A stretch of DNA of 6,385 nucleotides from Hyphomicrobiales bacterium (GTDB lineage: Bacteria; Pseudomonadota; Alphaproteobacteria; Rhizobiales; TMED25), in contig JADHLM010000062.1 in NCBI GenBank assembly GCA_016780665.1, positions 1 to 6,385 on the forward strand, given 5' to 3'. The position numbers were made by a program, and so were the translations under genes. The notes beneath the pieces were generated by a model. It was given only the letters and a program-made list of their open reading frames with translations. It searched no databases and was not told the DNA's origin. Each line of letters starts with the position of its first letter. Positions within the stretch are counted from its first letter, which is position 1. Positions 1 through 6,010 of this stretch are shown one piece after another.

Positions 1-30
1 TTCTTATATTTCAAACACTAAATTAATTAA

Positions 31-1422
31 ATGCTTCAGACTGAAAAAATCAAGAATCCGTATATATTTAATTATCTGGATACAATCAGAATGGGTTTTC
101 CCATTATAATTGCTAGAACTTCAATTCTAATTATGGTTACTATTGATGCTATCATGACTGGCTGGGCTGGCGCAGAGCAACTTGCCTACTTAGGAATTGG
201 ACTTGCTCCAGTTATTGCGTTAATGGTTATATTTATTGGCGCTCTTAATGCAACAGTGGTACTAGCCTCTCAAGCAATCGGGGCTAAAGAAGAATTTAAC
301 GTAGGTGGAATATGGTATTCAAGCATGGCTCACAGTATTATATTCTCTTTAATTTCAATTTTTCTTGCATACTTTGTTGAAGATTTCTTTTTACTTACCG
401 GACAAGATACAAATATAGCATCTGAAGGAGCAAGAGTTTCGCTTGTATTTGCATATGGTATTCCGGGTATGCTCTTTTTTGTCACAACAAATTTGATATT
501 AGAGTCTATAGGTTATCAAAAAGCAGGTATGTATATCATGATATTTGTGAATATATTGAATGTAATCTTCAATGGTATCTTTATATTATCCTGGGGTGGA
601 TTTTTCACTGAAGGAGGAGCTTATGAGGCAATTGTTATCTCTTCAATACTGCGGTGGGTAGCATTTTTTATTGCATTAATATATTTATTTGTGATTTCAG
701 ATAGCAACGAAGATTTATATAAAATACGAAAAAGTTATAATGAAATAAAAGAAAACTTATTTTCACTAAAGAACACAATCTCGCGTAAATTTAGAAAAGT
801 TGCATTACCAATGTCACTTCTGCAAGGAGTGGAGATAGTAGCTTTTAGCATTGTTGTTTTTATTGCAGGCTGGTATGGATCGAAGGCACTTGCCGCTCAT
901 CATGCCACATATACCATAATGAATCTTATATATATGAGTGCAATTGGAGTTGCAGGTGCAACATCAATTAGAGTTGGTAAGGCTGTTGGAAGACAAAATA
1001 TATCTGACACAAAAATAGCTGGGCTAATGGGGATCCTTGTTGCATTTTCTATAACATTACCAGTTTCATTATTTACAATACTTTATCCGGAATTAATAGC
1101 TGATATATTTTTTGATGATCCTGAAGTGATATTATTAACGCAAGAAATAATGTTTTTTGTTGGGTTCTTATTTATATTTGATACAATGATGGCAGTATCA
1201 CTTGGGGCTTTGAGAGGCACTGGTGATGTTTGGGTTCCCTTTATCATATTATCTCTATGTTTTTGGTTCTTTGGGATGCCAATATCATATGTATTCTCAG
1301 TTTCTCTAGGGTATGGTCTAGTAGGTCTTTGGATGGGTATTGGTTTTGGCATAATTAGTTCATTATTGCTTCTGGTGCCAAGATTTTATATAATTTCATC
1401 CAGATCAATAAAAAAATTATAA
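31..1422 (+). CDS. MATE-family multidrug/toxin efflux transporter (NorM-like)
   Basis: This is an inner-membrane cation-coupled antiporter of the MATE family, which exports organic cations, drugs or metabolites using a Na+ or H+ gradient. The 463-residue length and about 12 hydrophobic segments in two similar halves fit the family, with a charged linker at about residues 224-256 between the halves. Three acidic residues sit in membrane segments where NorM proteins have their coupling acids: Asp39 (TIDAIMTG), Glu268 (LQGVEIVAF) and Asp384 (FDTMMAVSLGALRG). I aligned these to Vibrio cholerae NorM Asp36, Glu255 and Asp371 from memory. The GALRGTGD stretch at 392-399 is also typical. The start is firm because in-frame TAA codons lie at 19-21 and 28-30. 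No clear Shine-Dalgarno is visible in the 30 bases upstream. The amidohydrolase begins 7 bases after the stop, so the two are probably co-transcribed. The substrate cannot be read from the sequence. Confidence 0.93.
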   Translation: MLQTEKIKNPYIFNYLDTIRMGFPIIIARTSILIMVTIDAIMTGWAGAEQLAYLGIGLAPVIALMVIFIGALNATVVLASQAIGAKEEFNVGGIWYSSMAHSIIFSLISIFLAYFVEDFFLLTGQDTNIASEGARVSLVFAYGIPGMLFFVTTNLILESIGYQKAGMYIMIFVNILNVIFNGIFILSWGGFFTEGGAYEAIVISSILRWVAFFIALIYLFVISDSNEDLYKIRKSYNEIKENLFSLKNTISRKFRKVALPMSLLQGVEIVAFSIVVFIAGWYGSKALAAHHATYTIMNLIYMSAIGVAGATSIRVGKAVGRQNISDTKIAGLMGILVAFSITLPVSLFTILYPELIADIFFDDPEVILLTQEIMFFVGFLFIFDTMMAVSLGALRGTGDVWVPFIILSLCFWFFGMPISYVFSVSLGYGLVGLWMGIGFGIISSLLLLVPRFYIISSRSIKKL

Positions 1423-1429
1423 TGAACAA

Positions 1430-2317
1430 ATGAAAATTCCTATCATAGACAGTCATCATCACATTTGGGAACAGAGAGATCTAGATTGGTTGCAAGGCGA
1501 AATACAACCAAGGATATTTGGTGATTATACATCTATAAAGAAAGATTATTTAATTGACGATTACATTGATGACGTTGTCGATTTTGGAGTAGAAAAATCT
1601 GTTTATATACAGTGCAACTGGCCAATAGACAAATATTTGGATGAAGCAAAATTTATCGATGACAGTTTTAATGCTTCCGGTTGGCCAAATGCGTTTATCG
1701 CATATTGTAACCTTTTAGATAAAGATGCTCCTGAAATGCTCAACCGATTATTTGATTACCCTCTTACAAGAGGGATCAGAATGCAGCTCCATTGGCATGA
1801 AAAAGAATTATATTCATTTGCGCATTCTCCCAATATTATTGATGATCAATTGTTCAATAAAAATTTTGAGTACTTAGCTAAACATAGTTCAATTTTTGAA
1901 CTACAGATGTTTCAAGGGCAGAAAGATCAAGCACTAAAATTGCTATCAAGGTATCCTAATGTAACATTTATCTTACAGCACGCGGGGATGCCACATGATT
2001 TATCTGATGACTCAATGAAAATTTGGTTTGATTTTATGACAGCTTTGTCAGAATTTGATAATTTGATCATAAAACTATCTGGTTTGGGGACTTTTATGAA
2101 TAAGAATGACCCAATCTTTATAAGGGATATTGTTAACCAGGTTCTTAAAATATATAGCTCTGACAGATGCATGTTTGGTTCAAATTTTCCAATTGAAAAA
2201 ATCTGGTGTGAATACAAAGATATAATCGATGCATATAATCAGGCTACTGATCATCTTCAGCAAAATGCAAAAAAGGATATTTTTTATAACACAGCCAGCA
2301 GAATATATAGAATATAG
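1430..2317 (+). CDS. Amidohydrolase-2 family metal-dependent hydrolase (COG3618-like)
   Basis: This 295-residue protein is a cytoplasmic TIM-barrel hydrolase of the amidohydrolase superfamily. Its relatives include lactonases such as L-fuconolactonase, rhamnonolactonase and the 2-pyrone-4,6-dicarboxylate lactonase LigI. The N-terminal DSHHHIW (residues 7-13) gives the HxH motif (His9, His11) of strand 1. GIRMQLHWHE (115-124) is a subgroup signature, and LQHAGMP supplies His184. The strand-8 motif reads MFGSNFP with Asn252 where many relatives have the GSDxP Asp. I recall Asn as common in part of COG3618, so this is more likely a subgroup trait than inactivation. The length is normal and there is no signal peptide. 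The start puts the HxH at residue 9, as usual. No Shine-Dalgarno is evident, and the 7-base gap after the MATE stop suggests translational coupling. The exact substrate is unknown; a lactone or small carboxylate ester is plausible. An effluxed or degraded metabolite shared with the MATE gene is speculation. Confidence 0.9.
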   Translation: MKIPIIDSHHHIWEQRDLDWLQGEIQPRIFGDYTSIKKDYLIDDYIDDVVDFGVEKSVYIQCNWPIDKYLDEAKFIDDSFNASGWPNAFIAYCNLLDKDAPEMLNRLFDYPLTRGIRMQLHWHEKELYSFAHSPNIIDDQLFNKNFEYLAKHSSIFELQMFQGQKDQALKLLSRYPNVTFILQHAGMPHDLSDDSMKIWFDFMTALSEFDNLIIKLSGLGTFMNKNDPIFIRDIVNQVLKIYSSDRCMFGSNFPIEKIWCEYKDIIDAYNQATDHLQQNAKKDIFYNTASRIYRI

Positions 2318-3535
2318 TTATCTACTTCCGAATAGAATAATTGCTTTATCTTTTATTGGATAATGTAATAATGCTGCGAATACTCCAAGAAACACAGAGA
2401 ACCACCACATGGTATCATAATTACCTGTGAGGTCATAAATCTTTCCACCAAGCCAAGAGCTAAAAAATCCACCTAATTGATGTCCAAAAAATACGATACC
2501 ATATAGCATTGACATATATTTTGGGCCAAAAAATGTTGCAACAAGACCACTAGTTAGTGGAACTGTACCCAGCCATAAAAGACCCAAGGTAAAAGTAAAA
2601 ATCATCGTTGAGGAAGCTGTAATTGGAGTAAGTATATAAATTGTAAAGACTATAGCTCTTAGGCTATAAAGGACAACAAGGACATCACTTTTGCTATATT
2701 TATCACCTAACCTTCCTGCTATTGCAACCCCAAAAATATTTGCAAAACCAACTAGAGCTAAAGCTGTAGTTGCAACATTACCGGGCAATGACATATCACT
2801 TATGAAGGCTGGTAAATGGGAAACAATGAAGTTAACATGAAAACCACATATGAAGAATCCGCATACTAGTAGTACAAAGTGCTTTGAGTTAAAAGCATGA
2901 TTTAATACCTCTTTTAATGTTTCACCTTTATCCTCAGAGTCTACTTTTGTTTTTTTATCATTAGATGTTTTGCTATCAACAAGGCCGTATACTAGAGGCA
3001 GCATTACAAGCGATATGATTGCCAACCAGAAAAATGAAGACGACCATCCAGCAGACGCAATTAGCGTTCCAGATACTGGTATACCAAGAAACATTCCTAT
3101 GGAACCACCCATAGTTGTAAGACCAAGCGCAGTACCTCTCTTCTCTGGTGGAGCGAATTTACCAACTGCACCAAGTATAACAGTAAACCCTATGCCTGAC
3201 AGTCCAGCACCTACTATTAGCCCTCCAACAATAAGTTCATAACCATGGCTTGAGTTTGAGAATATATAAATTCCCAAAGAGTAGAGGATTGTACCAAATA
3301 TAGCAACTTTTTTCAGGCCGAATTTATCAGATAAAGCGCCAGTAAATGGCGCAAGAGCTCCCCATAGAAGGTTGGTGAGTCCTATTGATAATGCAAAAGT
3401 TTCACGTCCGATTTGTAGAGTTGAACTTACTGGATCAAGGAATAATCCAAATGATTGTCTGATACCTACAGCAATAGCAAGAATCAAACCACCGCAGATA
3501 ATTTTAATTGTTAAGGGTGATATTCTATCAATCAT
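2318..3535 (-). CDS. MFS transporter, oxalate/formate-antiporter or monocarboxylate-like
   Basis: This 405-residue inner-membrane protein has about 12 hydrophobic segments in two six-helix halves. A charged, lysine-rich cytoplasmic linker lies between them at about residues 188-218. The MFS motif A between helices 2 and 3 is clear (GALSDKFGLKK, 66-76), with a weaker copy between helices 8 and 9 (GRLGDKYSKSD, 274-284). GFHVNFIVSHLPAF (231-244) and YGIVFFGHQLGGFFSSWLGG (345-364) resemble the OFA/monocarboxylate-type branch, so an organic anion substrate is the best guess, not a firm call. The start is fixed by an in-frame TAA at 3548-3550 and a good AAAGGAAG ribosome site 6 bases upstream. It overlaps the phosphoesterase stop by 8 bases, so it is the last gene of the minus-strand operon. 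Its TAA directly abuts the TAG of the convergent hydrolase, and I see no terminator hairpin there. Confidence 0.92.
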   Translation of the reverse strand: MIDRISPLTIKIICGGLILAIAVGIRQSFGLFLDPVSSTLQIGRETFALSIGLTNLLWGALAPFTGALSDKFGLKKVAIFGTILYSLGIYIFSNSSHGYELIVGGLIVGAGLSGIGFTVILGAVGKFAPPEKRGTALGLTTMGGSIGMFLGIPVSGTLIASAGWSSSFFWLAIISLVMLPLVYGLVDSKTSNDKKTKVDSEDKGETLKEVLNHAFNSKHFVLLVCGFFICGFHVNFIVSHLPAFISDMSLPGNVATTALALVGFANIFGVAIAGRLGDKYSKSDVLVVLYSLRAIVFTIYILTPITASSTMIFTFTLGLLWLGTVPLTSGLVATFFGPKYMSMLYGIVFFGHQLGGFFSSWLGGKIYDLTGNYDTMWWFSVFLGVFAALLHYPIKDKAIILFGSR

Positions 3536-4418
3536 AAGAGACTTCCTTTAAAATCAAACTCTTAAACATTTCATCAGTAAAATTATATTCGCGACGATAT
3601 ACCTTTAAATTCCATTTGTCATTTATTTTATCTATTTGATATTCAAGGTATGAAAGCCCGCTATTTTTATCTCTCGAGCCAGATGGTGCTCCAATACATG
3701 GTACCGAGATGTCTTTTATTTGAATTGAATTATGGATCTCTCTGTGTAAATGACCATGAATGATTAGATGGATATTAAATTTTGAAATAGTTTCAATTAA
3801 TTCTTCTTTGTTTAGTAGCCCTTTATGATTAAATGCTCCATAATGGTGTATTGGATGATGTAAGAATAATAATACAAAATTGTTTTCTTTTTCGATTGAA
3901 GAGAGAATTTTTTCAAGTTTCATTAATTGTTCTTTTGAAACTCTACCCCAGCACATAAAGGGTGGTGAAGGAACTGCAGTTGATATACCTATTAATGCTA
4001 TATTCTTAATTTTTTTTATATACGGAAATGTACTATCTTGGTTCAAGGGATCACATTCATTTAGGTAATTTGCTAAGTGATATAGAGAATTTTTATATTC
4101 TATATCCACATAAGAATCATGATTGCCAGGAATAATTGATAAGTTATATTTGGTAAAGTATTTACCTAGAAATTCATTTGCGTTAATAAATTCTTCTTCG
4201 AGAGATAAGTTCACAATATCTCCTGATAAGATTGTATGGCCTGTTTTATTTTTTAGTTTTATGTCATGCAGTATAAGTTCTATATTTTCGAGTTTATGAA
4301 CATTCCTTCTGTTGGAATTATGATTGATATATCCAATTACTCTTTTATTGAATAGGCTTGAGATAGTTGGTTTGAAAGTTAGTGGCAGATGTATATCTGA
4401 TGTATGCGAAATGATCAT
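3528..4418 (-). CDS. Calcineurin-like metallophosphoesterase
   Basis: This 296-residue, probably cytoplasmic, dinuclear-metal phosphoesterase belongs to the family that includes the CpdA 3',5'-cAMP phosphodiesterase, MPP-type nucleases and other phosphatases. All class motifs are present in order: DIH (Asp8, His10), GDIV (Asp67), GNHD (98-101), a His pair at 187-188 (LHHPIHH) and GHLH (222-225). Mn2+ or Fe2+ centres are typical of the family. The middle segment ISTAVPSPPFMCWGRVS (145-161) matches what I remember of an uncharacterised alphaproteobacterial subgroup. An in-frame TAA at 4434-4436 leaves this ATG as the only sensible start, and it puts the DIH motif near the N-terminus as expected. 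No good Shine-Dalgarno is visible. It follows msrA after 44 bases and overlaps the MFS gene by 8 bases. The substrate is undetermined; a cyclic nucleotide, phospholipid or nucleotide ester is possible. Confidence 0.92.
   Translation of the reverse strand: MIISHTSDIHLPLTFKPTISSLFNKRVIGYINHNSNRRNVHKLENIELILHDIKLKNKTGHTILSGDIVNLSLEEEFINANEFLGKYFTKYNLSIIPGNHDSYVDIEYKNSLYHLANYLNECDPLNQDSTFPYIKKIKNIALIGISTAVPSPPFMCWGRVSKEQLMKLEKILSSIEKENNFVLLFLHHPIHHYGAFNHKGLLNKEELIETISKFNIHLIIHGHLHREIHNSIQIKDISVPCIGAPSGSRDKNSGLSYLEYQIDKINDKWNLKVYRREYNFTDEMFKSLILKEVSYD
3542..3549 (-). promoter_or_regulatory. Shine-Dalgarno site of the MFS transporter gene
   Basis: On the minus strand the sequence reads AAAGGAAG, then six bases, then ATG. 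This strong purine-rich ribosome site lies inside the last codons of the metallophosphoesterase gene. It supports the 8-base overlap as real, rather than a later internal start for the transporter. Confidence 0.75.
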
Positions 4419-4462
4419 TTTTGTATCTATATTTTACGAGTTTAATAGATTAATTTTTCCTA

Positions 4463-4930
4463 TTAGAGAGCGTTCCTAAATAAATATTTTTGATGATAGT
4501 CCTCAGCAGGGTAGTATTTTATCGTATCATAGATAATAGTTGATATAGGATTTGAATATTTTTTTGAGTTATTCATATCTTCAACTGATTTTTTTATTAT
4601 ATCAAGGTATGGATCGAAATTAGAAAAAATACATGATCTATATTGCGTCCCAATATCAACGCCTTGTCTATTTATTTGAGTAGGGTCATGGATATTCCAG
4701 AAAATCTCCAATAGTTCATCGAATTTTACGATTGAATCATCAAATTTAACTTTTACTATTTCTGCATGTCCCGTAAGACCAGAACAAACTTGTTCGTATG
4801 TAGGATTGTGGTTGGAACCACCTGCGTATCCTACTTCTGTTTCCAAAACACCATCGGTAAAGTGGTAGACTTTTTGTGGGTGCCAAAAACAACCTGCGCC
4901 AAATAGAATAATATTTTTATCTTCAGTCAT
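4463..4930 (-). CDS. msrA: Peptide methionine (S)-S-oxide reductase MsrA, short form
   Basis: MsrA reduces methionine-S-sulfoxide in proteins and free methionine, repairing oxidative damage in the cytosol. The protein has 155 residues with no signal peptide. GCFW (13-16) holds the catalytic Cys14. Tyr45, Glu57 (in TGHAE), Asp92 and Tyr97 (in GVDIGTQYRS) fall at the spacing of the substrate-binding and catalytic residues of Neisseria MsrA (Tyr82, Glu94, Asp129, Tyr134, from memory). YYPAEDYHQKYL near the end is also standard. Two features are unusual: GCFW is followed by HPQ rather than the usual GxE, and the chain stops at RNAL just after the YHQKYL motif. It therefore lacks the C-terminal cysteine that normally resolves the sulfenic acid. 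Only Cys14, Cys49 and Cys100 are present. The TAA of the upstream reductase is in the same frame 9 bases away, which bounds the start. No convincing ribosome site is seen, so coupling to the upstream gene is likely. Confidence 0.93.
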   Translation of the reverse strand: MTEDKNIILFGAGCFWHPQKVYHFTDGVLETEVGYAGGSNHNPTYEQVCSGLTGHAEIVKVKFDDSIVKFDELLEIFWNIHDPTQINRQGVDIGTQYRSCIFSNFDPYLDIIKKSVEDMNNSKKYSNPISTIIYDTIKYYPAEDYHQKYLFRNAL

Positions 4931-4939
4931 ATATATTAT

Positions 4940-5911
4940 TTATACCCTATTATGAGGTTGATCGAATTCAAATTCTGGTCCATGGGCAATTACGCCGCTT
5001 GGATTGATAGTCTCATGACTCCCATAGTAATGTTCCTTACTATATTTGTCATCGTAAGTGTCGCTAATACCAGGGAACTGGTATAGTTCTTTGGCATAAT
5101 TAAAGAGATTATCATACTCTTTTAATTTTCTTTTATTACACTTAAAATGCCCATGGTAAACACTATCAAATCTTAGTAGCGTTGGAAGAAGCCGCCAATC
5201 AGCTTCTGTTATTATGTTGCCTATGAGGTATCTCTGTTTTGATAAAATATGATCCAACTTATCTAATCCCGAAAATAAAGTTTCAATTGCTTCATCATAA
5301 GCATCCTGAGTTGTTGCAAATCCAGATCGATAGACACCATTATTGATATTTTGATAGATAAAATCATTCATATTATCTATCTTATCTGTTAGGTTATCGG
5401 GGTAGTAATCACCTTCCTTTGCTCCTATATTATCAAATGCTGAGTTAAACATCCTTATTATATCAGCTGACTCATTATTCACTATTCTTGATGTTTTTTT
5501 ATCCCATAACAATGGGACAGTAACACGCCCAGAATAGGAGTTATCTTCTTTGAGGTATACCTCATATAAATATTTTGAATGGTTAATATTATCCGGAATT
5601 ACGCCATAGCCATTGTCAAATGTCCAGCCTTTGGAACGCATAATGGCATTCACTCCTGAGATAGATACCATATTCTCAAGGCCTTTGATTGCCCTAAAAA
5701 TTAGTGTTCTATGTGCCCATGGGCAAGCCCAGGATATATATAAATGATATCTATCTTTTTCAGCTAAAAAACCACCTTTTCCAGTGGGACCCGCCTCTCC
5801 ATCAGCTGTTATCCAATTTCGAAAGATTGACGGTTTTCTGACATAACGTCCTTTTGTTTCTTTTGTGTTATGCCATTGGTCAATCCAGACACCATTTTCT
5901 AGTCTACCCAT
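4940..5911 (-). CDS. yqjG: Glutathionyl-hydroquinone reductase (YqjG/Ecm4/PcpF type, GST Xi class)
   Basis: This cytosolic GST-fold enzyme reduces glutathionyl-hydroquinones to free hydroquinones with glutathione, salvaging quinones that reacted with the thiol. It has 323 residues, about the family's normal length. The catalytic CPWAHR motif begins at Cys63, the same number as in E. coli YqjG. VPLLWD (132-137) carries the cis-proline of the thioredoxin fold, and NESADI (146-151) is the glutathione gamma-glutamyl contact. The helical C-terminal domain shows ITEADWRLLPTLLRFD (234-249) and the family-specific YHGHFKCN (252-259). The N-terminal GRLENGVW and the GRYVRKPSIFRNWI stretch are also diagnostic. 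The start is set by an in-frame TGA at 5918-5920 and a strong AAGGTGA ribosome site. It is the first gene of the minus-strand operon and sits next to msrA, another thiol-redox repair enzyme. Confidence 0.95.
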   Translation of the reverse strand: MGRLENGVWIDQWHNTKETKGRYVRKPSIFRNWITADGEAGPTGKGGFLAEKDRYHLYISWACPWAHRTLIFRAIKGLENMVSISGVNAIMRSKGWTFDNGYGVIPDNINHSKYLYEVYLKEDNSYSGRVTVPLLWDKKTSRIVNNESADIIRMFNSAFDNIGAKEGDYYPDNLTDKIDNMNDFIYQNINNGVYRSGFATTQDAYDEAIETLFSGLDKLDHILSKQRYLIGNIITEADWRLLPTLLRFDSVYHGHFKCNKRKLKEYDNLFNYAKELYQFPGISDTYDDKYSKEHYYGSHETINPSGVIAHGPEFEFDQPHNRV

Positions 5912-5917
5912 AAACTT

Positions 5918-5924
5918 TCACCTT
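5918..5924 (-). promoter_or_regulatory. Shine-Dalgarno site of the glutathionyl-hydroquinone reductase gene
   Basis: Read on the minus strand, AAGGTGA lies six bases before the ATG at 5911. It is a near-perfect ribosome site and one of only two clear ones in the window. This fits the first gene of an operon needing independent initiation, and the site also contains the in-frame TGA that bounds the start. Confidence 0.75.
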
Positions 5925-5932
5925 AAAATTAA

Positions 5933-5954
5933 ATATTACTAGTATTTTGTTTTA
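5933..5954 (-). promoter_or_regulatory. Possible promoter of the minus-strand redox operon
   Basis: On the minus strand a TAATAT hexamer (5933-5938) could be a -10 box, placing the transcript start just before the AAGGTGA ribosome site and giving a very short leader. The matching -35 is poor: TTAAAA, 16 bases further upstream and just beyond the span given here, is the best I see. The region is so AT-rich that such matches are expected by chance, so this is only a suggestion of where the promoter lies. Confidence 0.22.
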
Positions 5955-5974
5955 TTTTAATTTAATAATTTCTT

Positions 5975-5989
5975 GAACATATCATGTTC
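5975..5989. promoter_or_regulatory. Perfect inverted repeat, candidate operator in the divergent region
   Basis: GAACAT, ATC, ATGTTC forms a perfect dyad with 6-base arms and a 3-base centre. It lies between the divergent reductase and acetyltransferase genes. Immediately to its right is TATAAA (5991-5996), a possible -10 box for the rightward gene. With a weak TTTCTT -35 (5969-5974), the dyad would fill the 16-base spacer, where a bound regulator could block or remodel the promoter. Its symmetry suits a dimeric helix-turn-helix protein. It is not followed by a T-run, so it does not resemble a terminator. The regulator is not encoded in this window. Confidence 0.4.
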
Positions 5990-6010
5990 TTATAAAAAAA
6001 TGTAAGCAAA

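Noticed and set aside
1083..1352. Minus-strand open frame of 89 codons inside the MATE gene
   Set aside because: It is antisense to a clear membrane-protein gene. Its composition is what the reverse complement of hydrophobic codons gives, and it shows no domain or ribosome site.
1422..1433. ATG overlapping the MATE stop codon as a start for the next gene
   Set aside because: That frame reads only ATG AAC AAA TGA, so it ends after three codons. The hydrolase must start at 1430.
1927..2217. Minus-strand open frame of 96 codons inside the amidohydrolase gene
   Set aside because: It lies fully antisense to conserved motifs of the hydrolase and resembles no family I know.
2970..3242. Plus-strand open frame of 90 codons inside the MFS gene
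   Set aside because: It is a proline- and serine-rich shadow of the transporter's membrane helices, with no independent support.
3880..4068. Plus-strand open frame of 62 codons inside the metallophosphoesterase gene
   Set aside because: It is antisense to a well-supported gene, short, and lacks any start signal.
4441..4453. TTAAT-N2-ATTAA inverted repeat in the gap between msrA and the phosphoesterase
   Set aside because: It is made of A and T apart from one base pair, has 5-base arms, and is expected by chance in DNA this AT-rich. It has no T-run that would make it a terminator.
5975..5989. The divergent palindrome read as a LexA box or an intrinsic terminator
   Set aside because: The alphaproteobacterial LexA box I know is a GTTC-N7-GTTC direct repeat, and the Gram-positive box has a 4-base spacer; neither fits. 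No T-run follows the stem and no gene ends here.
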